From Carettochelys insculpta (taxonomy: Eukaryota > Chordata > Testudines > Carettochelyidae), in assembly GCF_033958435.1 (NCBI RefSeq), contig NC_134137.1, positions 156,885,001 through 156,949,000 on the forward strand: a stretch of 64,000 nt of DNA. The letters run 5' to 3'. A program made the position numbers and the translations under genes. The notes beneath the pieces are model-generated. The model saw only the letters and a program-made list of their open reading frames with translations, ran no database searches and had not been told where the DNA came from. Shown here in pieces: positions 58,041 through 64,000 of the stretch (position 1 is its first letter; each line of letters opens with the position of its first letter).

Positions 58041-59726
58041 GTGAGTATAGCTAACTTGATTAGAGTTCACATCACTGGAATTGTTCTTCTGAGCTTCATC
58101 TTATTTACAAAAGTACATATATTAACAGACTTTTTTTCCCCTTAAAATCTTATGACTGTAGTCACTTTCCAACATTTAAACTAGCTGTTTTTTATTTCTA
58201 TGTTTGTCTTTTGGAGTCTATGTAACTCAATGTTTTTGTGTTTTTTCTTCTATCATTGATGTGCGGCCAGCCCCCACTCTACTGGTTCTTTACAATGAGA
58301 CTGAATAACAGATTAATTTTCAATCAGTTTATCATAGGTCTCCTATAGGTTTCTATGCATCTATTTTATCTGCACTACCCCCCAAAAATCCCATTAAGAA
58401 ATTAAAACAAAAGTATCATTCTTCAGTGTTAATGGCTTATTAATTATGGAGCTATTTATTCCTGGCTAGTCAGGCTGAATTTTTCTTTTTTGTTTACTTC
58501 TGTATCTTTAGCCTCAGTTAAATGATGCATTTAAATGTGTGTATCTTTAAACACTGACATGGGATTGTTCTCAGGCCTATGCTGAAGTCCCTTGTGATAG
58601 CTAATTTCACTATTTATATGACTCCTTCATGAGGCTACTGGGCAAGAGAAACTATTTTAGAAATGAGGGAAATGCAGTAGCAGACACACAAGTTCCTAGA
58701 TGGACTCTGAGATGGGGGAATAACAACTGATTTGAATCATTTAAAAAATTGACTGTTTCAAACTGACAGTACTCCTTTCTAAATGTCTTTAGTTAAGGGG
58801 ATAATAAAGGCACCATCTTAATGTGTTCAGCCACTTTGTAGGTATTAAGGTCATAGCTGAAGGCTGAAGTAAATGGATGTTAGCTGCCCAAAATGCTGCT
58901 TTACCATTTCAGGAGCATTCTAATCTTTTTGGTTTGTGTACAGCGAACGTAGCTGGAAAGCTGTCAGATGCATAAAACTATATAATTAACTTGCAGTATT
59001 TATTTAAGCAGTTCCTATAGTCATGGCTCATGCCAACAGACTTGTTTGCTGTACAGAATTTAGTGTGCACATTTTTTGGATCAGTTTCCTGTTTTATGTG
59101 TTGGCTTACAGATTTCTGGTTGTATATTTTTTTTTTTTTAATAATTTCTGCAGATAGAAAAAAAAGGCTTAAAAATAAGCCCACATGTTTAAATTTTCAC
59201 GATTATAGAAAATTGAGGAGGCCAGACAATGGCATAATTACAATAGAATTGAATTAATAAATTTTAAATTTTGAACCTATTAAAATGCAACCTTTCCACA
59301 TGTTAAAATATGCAGAGTAAATACCTGTAAATTAATGATGGTTTTCACTTTTCCTTGGCTAGTCTGTAACAAGCCTGATTCAAAACTCAGTGGGTTTTGA
59401 CTCTAAAGTTCCCAAGCAGCATTTTTCTTTCTTTGCAGATCTGTAAATTTCAGTTCCTTTTTCATTGGTGAAACTGATGTGTGTATGTGTAGACAGATAT
59501 TTACTGGTAAATGCTGAACCCTTCAAAACATATTTACGTAGAGTTTTGTTAAAACAGTAGTCTGGTACTTCTTGAGTTGCTATAATATTCAGATGTGATG
59601 GAATTTCACTTGTGAAACTGGCACATTTCAATTATGGTGTCATTTGTTTATCTTGCTGTTTGATCATAATGTGTTGACGGGCCTTTTAAAAAATCCAATG
59701 ACTTATCCCTTTCTTTTAATTGTCAG
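58041..59726. other. Intron 13
   Basis: Apart from the direct repeat at 58585-58765, nothing is recognised. Confidence 0.45.
58585..58765 (+). repeat. Diverged direct repeat, copy downstream of exon 13
   Basis: Partner of 57598-57790, with blocks CTTCATGAGG, GAAATGAGGGAAATGCAGT, CAGACACACAAG and AAAAAATTGA. The type of repeat is unknown. Confidence 0.75.
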
Positions 59727-59865
59727 GCTGAATACCCCCGGCTTCCTCAAGATCTCAGTGGGGAGACGTTTTCTCATGTGTTTGGAACTAACACTTCTAG
59801 TCTAGAACTGCTTTTGATGAGCAGGAAAATCAAAGGACCAAGCTGGCTGGAAATAAAAAATCCAC
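59727..59865 (+). CDS. POLA1: POLA1 exon 14, codons 483-528 plus 1 base
   Basis: The acceptor is TTGTCAG|GCT and the donor CCAC|GTAAGG. It encodes [20 protein letters not shown], one of the most family-diagnostic runs of p180, and [14 protein letters not shown]. The final C joins AG of exon 15 to give glutamine. Confidence 0.98.
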
Positions 59866-59984
59866 GTAAGGGGAATTGCATGTCAGATACTTTGTTGCTA
59901 AAAAGTGTGGAAAATATGCGTATATTTTTTTTTTCGGGGGAGTGGTAGATGAATTGACCAATACAGTTCTAGGTTGTGAACTCT

Positions 59985-60150
59985 CTTTTAGGGAATGACT
60001 GTATACTTATGGGAAGATATATGCTCCAGAGGTTGATCTTCCAGGGTTTGATTTAGCACATGTAGTAGGGGCACTCTAAATTGAACGTTTAGGATGTCCC
60101 TGTTGACTGCCTTGTAGTTTCTCCCATTCACCTCCCACTTAGAGGAAAGC
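59985..60150 (+). mobile_element. Partial MITE of the GTCTA group (copy C)
   Basis: GTTGATCTTCCAGGGTTTGATTTAGCACATGTAGTAGGGGCACTCTAAATTGAAC matches the left interior of 24995-25290; the right half is missing. Confidence 0.55.
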
Positions 60151-60346
60151 CCTTTTTAGTCCTTGTTTCCTTTACATATATTCTTTGTTTAAAAAAAAAT
60201 ACTTGAAGTGGTAGCTTCAAACCTTACACATCCTGTGACTGAGCTATTCCCCTTCCAGATAGTTGTAACAGTGTGTTTTGTCTTGGTGAGAGTCTCGTAC
60301 CGAACTGATGCTCCATCTATCAGCTGTCCCTCTTCCAGGTCATCTA

Positions 60347-61057
60347 AGCTGCGTCTACACGTGCACGCTACTTCGAAGTAGCGGCACCAACTTCGAAATA
60401 GCGCCCATCGCGTCTACACGCGTCGGGCGCTATTTCGAAGTTAACTTTGACATTAGGCGGCGAGACGTCGAAGTCGCTAACCTCATGAGGAGATAGGAAT
60501 AGCGCCCTACTTCGACGTTCAACGTCGAAGTAGGGACCGTGTAGACGATCCGCGTCCCGCAACGTCGAAATTGCTGGGTCCTCCATGGCGGCCATCAGCT
60601 GGGGGGTTGAGAGATGCTCTCTCTCCAGCCCCTGCGGGGCTCTATGGTCACCGTGGGCAGCAGCCCTTAGCCCAGGGCTTCTGGCTGCTTCTGCGGCAGC
60701 TGGGGATCTATGCTGCAGGCACAGGGTCTGCAACCAGTTGTCAGCTCTGTGGATCTTGTGGTGTTTAGTGCAACTGTGTCTGGGAGGGGCCCTTTAAGGG
60801 AGCGGCTGGCTGTTGAGTCCGCCCTGTGACCCTGTCTGCAGCTGTGCCTGGCATCCCTATTTCGATGTGTGCTACTTTGACGTGTAGACGTTCCCTTGCT
60901 GCGCCTATTTCGATGTTGGGCTGAGCAATGTCGAAGTTGAACATTGACGTTGTCGGCCCTGGAGGACGTGTAGACGTTATTCATCGAAATAGACTATTTC
61001 GATGTCGCAACATCGAAATAAGCTATTTCGATGTTGGCTGCACGTGTAGACGTAGCC
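60347..61057. mobile_element. 711-bp foldback-type element of the GTCTACAC group
   Basis: The left end AGCTGCGTCTACACGTGCA pairs with the reverse complement of the right end, GGCTACGTCTACACGTGCA; CTA flanks both sides (60344-60346, 61058-61060). Sub-terminal zones are full of TTCGAAG and TTCGATGT motifs, while the centre (about 60570-60890) is a GC-rich, non-palindromic segment. Minus-strand open frames cover part of the centre but show no domain. Confidence 0.82.
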
Positions 61058-61855
61058 CTAGAGAGGTTAAAACCACATGCTTACCCAGAAGAGAAGAAAC
61101 AACGTATTTTAGATGTACTGAGGGCCTTGCTGTTAGCTGATTAGGACAAAGCCCTTGATTAAACAATGCCTCTACCCTTCTTGTTGTTATACGTAGTGGT
61201 TCTAAAGGACATGTCATTTTTTTCCCCCAGAGAATGATTAAATGGGTCATCTGTTATATGGCTGATATTCCTTTTCCTCTAAATATCACAAGTCATTTAA
61301 CCAGTGCACAGGTTTCTGTTTCATGCAGACAAGAAAGTGTCACCATAATTACAGAACTGCCAGGCAGCCTTTTGAAGTAGTTCCCTCACTTTTATTAAAC
61401 TTTCATGTCTTTGATCTGGGTGCCTGTTCAGATGCCAAATTTGAGGGGCCAGTGTTAAAATAGCTGATTGGTTAGTGGCCATGAGGACTCCTCATTTCCA
61501 CCTTCCAGATTGTCGAGCAGCACACTGTCCCCTCATGGTGATATCCACATGGGCAAATGTTCAGAGAAATCAATCATAAATGTTGAAAACAAATCAAACT
61601 TTATAGTAACTGTGTTTTTTCAGGATGTTTTGTCTGTGAGGATCCTACAGCCTGCTTGCCTTCCCTCGTTTCTCAGAATCTCTCTTAAATGGAGATTCTG
61701 AATTAGTGAGAGAACGGGTAGATCGTTATGGCTTTTGTGCCCTTGGTTGAGGGACATGAGGACATGCATGTTACAGTTGCAGCCCAATAGATGCTTCTGT
61801 TGGATGATTTCCATCTCACATGCACTTTGGTAAAGTGTCTCATTTGTTTTGTTAG
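61058..61855. other. Intron 14, last part
   Basis: Nothing recognised. Confidence 0.45.
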
Positions 61856-62013
61856 AGCTCTTGACTCAGTCAGTCAGTTGGTGTAAGATGGAGGCAGCGG
61901 CACTGAAACCTGACTTTGTGAATGTAGTTAAAGATCCTCCACCGCCACCTCCACTTGTGATCATGTCTTTCAGCATGAGGACAGTTCAGAATGTGAAGAC
62001 TCACCAGCATGAG
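61856..62013 (+). CDS. POLA1: POLA1 exon 15, codons 529-581
   Basis: The acceptor is TTTTGTTAG|AG and the donor GAG|GTAAAT. It encodes [20 protein letters not shown], a run of six prolines, then [16 protein letters not shown], matching the p180 core up to the segment before the exonuclease-like fold. The proline run is longer than in human. Confidence 0.97.
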
Positions 62014-63066
62014 GTAAATAGTCAGCTTTGGTGATGAGTTTGGTTTTTCCTATGGAATATGCTGAACAAACATTAGTAATTGGAAGAACTTAACCAACCA
62101 AAAAGTCTGTGACGTCTGATTCTGTAATGAGATCTGTGCGGGTGGACTTCTCTGTGGGCTGATGTGTCGATCCACTCAAGCTTATTACAAGATTAGCTTC
62201 TTGATTTTTATTTATTTGTGCTGTGGCAGAAACTATTCCAGAATGCAATCTTTGGATATAATAGTCTAAATAAGGCTATTTCCACAACAGATTGTATCTA
62301 TCTAATAATGTGGCTTTTATGTATTACATATTTTGGTTAAAATAACGGATTTCCTCTGATAAACAAAATTTTAAAGCAGAATGGGAAGCCAGTTTAAACT
62401 CTCATACTAGCTATTGTTCTGCTGCCACTTTATTCATCAAGATAGAAAGCCACAGCAGTAGACTTTAGACTACCCACTGTAATTAAACACTTTGTGTTTA
62501 TATGTACAAATTTTATAGTTTAAATGTGCTAATTTTAAACCATGTTAACTTTCCAAAGCCTGCACTAACCTGAATAAAGTTACAAAAAAGCTAAAGCTAA
62601 TAATGACCTAGTTGTCTGCACTACAAAGTACTAATATGGATTATATGCAGCATTGCAGACTATTATACGTAGACAGTTGTTTCCAACAAATGCTTTCATT
62701 AAAGCTGATCAGAAGTATTCCAGTGTGATTTTTTTTTTTTTTTTTTGGCCAGAGTTTGGTCAGTTCATCAAAATTGAAACATTTTGTGGAGAGTAACTTC
62801 CAGTGGTATCTGTTAGCATGCCTGGCTTGCGTCCTCAGCGGCAGATCTAGTGGTTAGCTGAAGTGCCTGCTCCTCTCAGGCTTTTTCCTCAGTAGCTGAG
62901 AGCCTGTGGCTCTTCGGCACCCAGGCTTCCAACTGAGGCTGTACTCCTAGTAGTGTGTTGTTGGGGACCACAGGCCCTGTCCTTCATTCCTTCTTTGCAG
63001 AAAATATAGGTGTTTTGTTCTAAACAATATCAAAATCCTTTGTGAAGTGGGGTTGCCTCTCAGTAC
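62014..63066. other. Intron 15, first part
   Basis: AT-rich, with a T-run at about 62729-62746. Nothing recognised. Confidence 0.45.
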
Positions 63067-63224
63067 CTGGTTCTATATTTGATATCAAAATCACGTAGAA
63101 GTATTGCTCGAATGGTGGCTTGTGCTACTTCAGATCCATAAATAGTGCTAAAAACTTCAACAATTTGCGACTGAAAATCTTTTGAAATTCCCCTTTTTGA
63201 AAAAAGAGAAGCAATTGGTTGAGG
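63067..63224 (-). other. Exon-like antisense open segment in intron 15, function unknown
   Basis: On the minus strand a pyrimidine-rich tract and TTTTGAACAG lead into 63224, and the segment closes with ACCAG|GTACTG at 63067. It is open in the frame shared with a 97-codon open frame (63353-63060) and encodes IASLFSKRGISKDF, QSQIVEVFSTIYGS and RAILLRDFDIK, which look protein-like. I do not recognise the family. It could be an exon of an antisense gene, part of a retrocopy, or chance. Confidence 0.3.
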
Positions 63225-63348
63225 CTGTTCAAAAGAAAGTGGAAGAATAAAAGGAAAGGGGCTATTTGAAACTATTAACCTCACGTAAATATGCAGGTGC
63301 ACATCAATGCATTTGTTGTTGTCAGAGTATTTTTTTTCTTTGGGGTAG

Positions 63349-63433
63349 GTCATGGCTATTGCAGCTCTGATCCATCAAAGATTTTGTTTGGATAAAGCGC
63401 CTCCTCAGCCACCTTTTCAGACACACTTCTGTG
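63349..63433 (+). CDS. POLA1: POLA1 exon 16, codons 582-609 plus 1 base
   Basis: The acceptor is TTGGGGTAG|GTC and the donor TGTG|GTACGT. It encodes [16 protein letters not shown] and PPFQTHFC, continuing exon 15 exactly as in other vertebrates. The leftover G would start the next valine codon. The following exon is outside the window. Confidence 0.96.
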
Positions 63434-64000
63434 GTACGTATTTCGACCTGGTTATGTGTAGAGCAATTTCAACATTTGCTTTAGTAGCTTCACTTTACTC
63501 TCGTCACTGTCTATTTTTAAAATGGCTACTTGAAGGAAGTGCAAGCAAGAATTTGCATGTGAACAGTTCTTTTCCAATGCCTCTGTCAGCAGTAATGATA
63601 GAATGGCTGAGCTGTAGTGGAGAGAGAGGTGATGTGAGCAGATTTTTGCCCCCACGCTGCATGGTTTGGGCCATATTTTTAAACCAAGTTGATATAGCAT
63701 TTACTTGGAAGCATTCCTAGCATTTGGCAATGAAGGCAAAGTAACACTCTTCCGAACATCCTCTGCTTCTTTTTTTGTTTTCTGTGCTCACACTTGTTGC
63801 TTTAAAAAATTGGTATTGTTTAATTTAAAAACTGAATTTAGACTATTAAGTTAGTTTCCCATTCAGTTAGAAGTAGGACAGCAATAGATTCTGTTGAATT
63901 CCTTTTTATAACGGCTGATCTGAGATCTTAATGCAGCAATATGAAAGTAAGAAATATAACAGCTTAAATGATGCTCTGCTGAGCATGGGGATGCGTCTGA
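63434..64000. other. POLA1: Start of POLA1 intron 16
   Basis: The donor is GTACGT. Open frames on both strands (63352-63720 and 63452-63700) run into or overlap exon 16 and show no domain. Nothing else recognised. Confidence 0.5.

Larger units (their letters stand above)
20294..64000 (+). other. POLA1: POLA1 gene, 5' part (exons 1-16 and the start of intron 16)
   Basis: POLA1 is the p180 catalytic subunit of DNA polymerase alpha, which extends primase-made RNA primers at nuclear replication origins and Okazaki fragments. The joined exons read for 609 codons plus 1 base with no stop, and follow the vertebrate p180 order from the basic-acidic N-terminus to the PPFQTHFC segment. The human protein is about 1,460 residues, so roughly the first two fifths are here. 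Intron sizes run from 204 bp (intron 8) to 12,937 bp (intron 1). The exonuclease-like fold, the polymerase motifs and the C-terminal zinc modules must lie beyond the window. Identity rests on recognising the protein family. Borders rest on AG/GT sites plus phase agreement at all 15 junctions. Confidence 0.97.

Noticed and set aside
63352..63720. 122-codon + strand frame reading through exon 16
   Set aside because: It is the exon 16 frame region shifted into the intron; the match to p180 ends exactly at the GTACGT donor.

Overview
The window is nuclear DNA from a vertebrate, most likely a turtle (Testudines), with a crocodilian or another sauropsid as the next guess. The evidence is the repeat load: CR1 LINEs ending in the typical TCATAGAATCATAGA tail, hAT- and Tigger-like MITEs, a DIRS-type relic, an LTR-element gag relic, and a family of foldback elements whose ends carry GTCTACAC. 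The species is inferred and not proven.

One protein-coding gene is well supported: the 5' part of POLA1, the p180 catalytic subunit of DNA polymerase alpha (primase-polymerase complex, nuclear DNA replication), on the + strand. I could place 16 coding exons between 20294 and 63433. All have AG/GT borders, and every junction keeps phase, giving 609 codons plus one base without a stop. They cover the disordered acidic N-terminus (codons 1 to about 340) and the start of the folded core. The exonuclease-like fold and the polymerase motifs lie beyond 64000. Exon 1 holds only 28 coding bases and sits in a CpG-rich promoter (about 19990-20420) with an inverted CCAAT box, GC boxes and an E2F-like site.

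Region by region: 1-19990 is intergenic and repeat-rich, with a 57-bp perfect tandem duplication, a CR1 copy carrying a complete 436-bp foldback element, Tigger-like MITEs, a degenerate LTR-retrotransposon gag on the minus strand, an L2/CR1-group relic and SINE-like repeats. Intron 1 (20322-33258) holds more MITEs, a DIRS-like relic, a nearly full CR1 body (minus strand) and an inverted pair of an unrecognised repeat. Introns 2-4 carry hAT-like, Tigger-like and SINE-like pieces, including two hAT MITEs with clear 8-bp target duplications. Intron 6 carries a degenerate non-LTR retrotransposon of a different (Ingi/Vingi-like or similar) type. Intron 14 holds a 711-bp relative of the GTCTACAC foldback family. 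Intron 15 contains an unexplained, exon-like minus-strand open frame.

No rRNA, tRNA or CRISPR feature was recognised. Limits: repeat borders without visible target duplications are approximate, and family names for degraded elements are given from motif recognition only.
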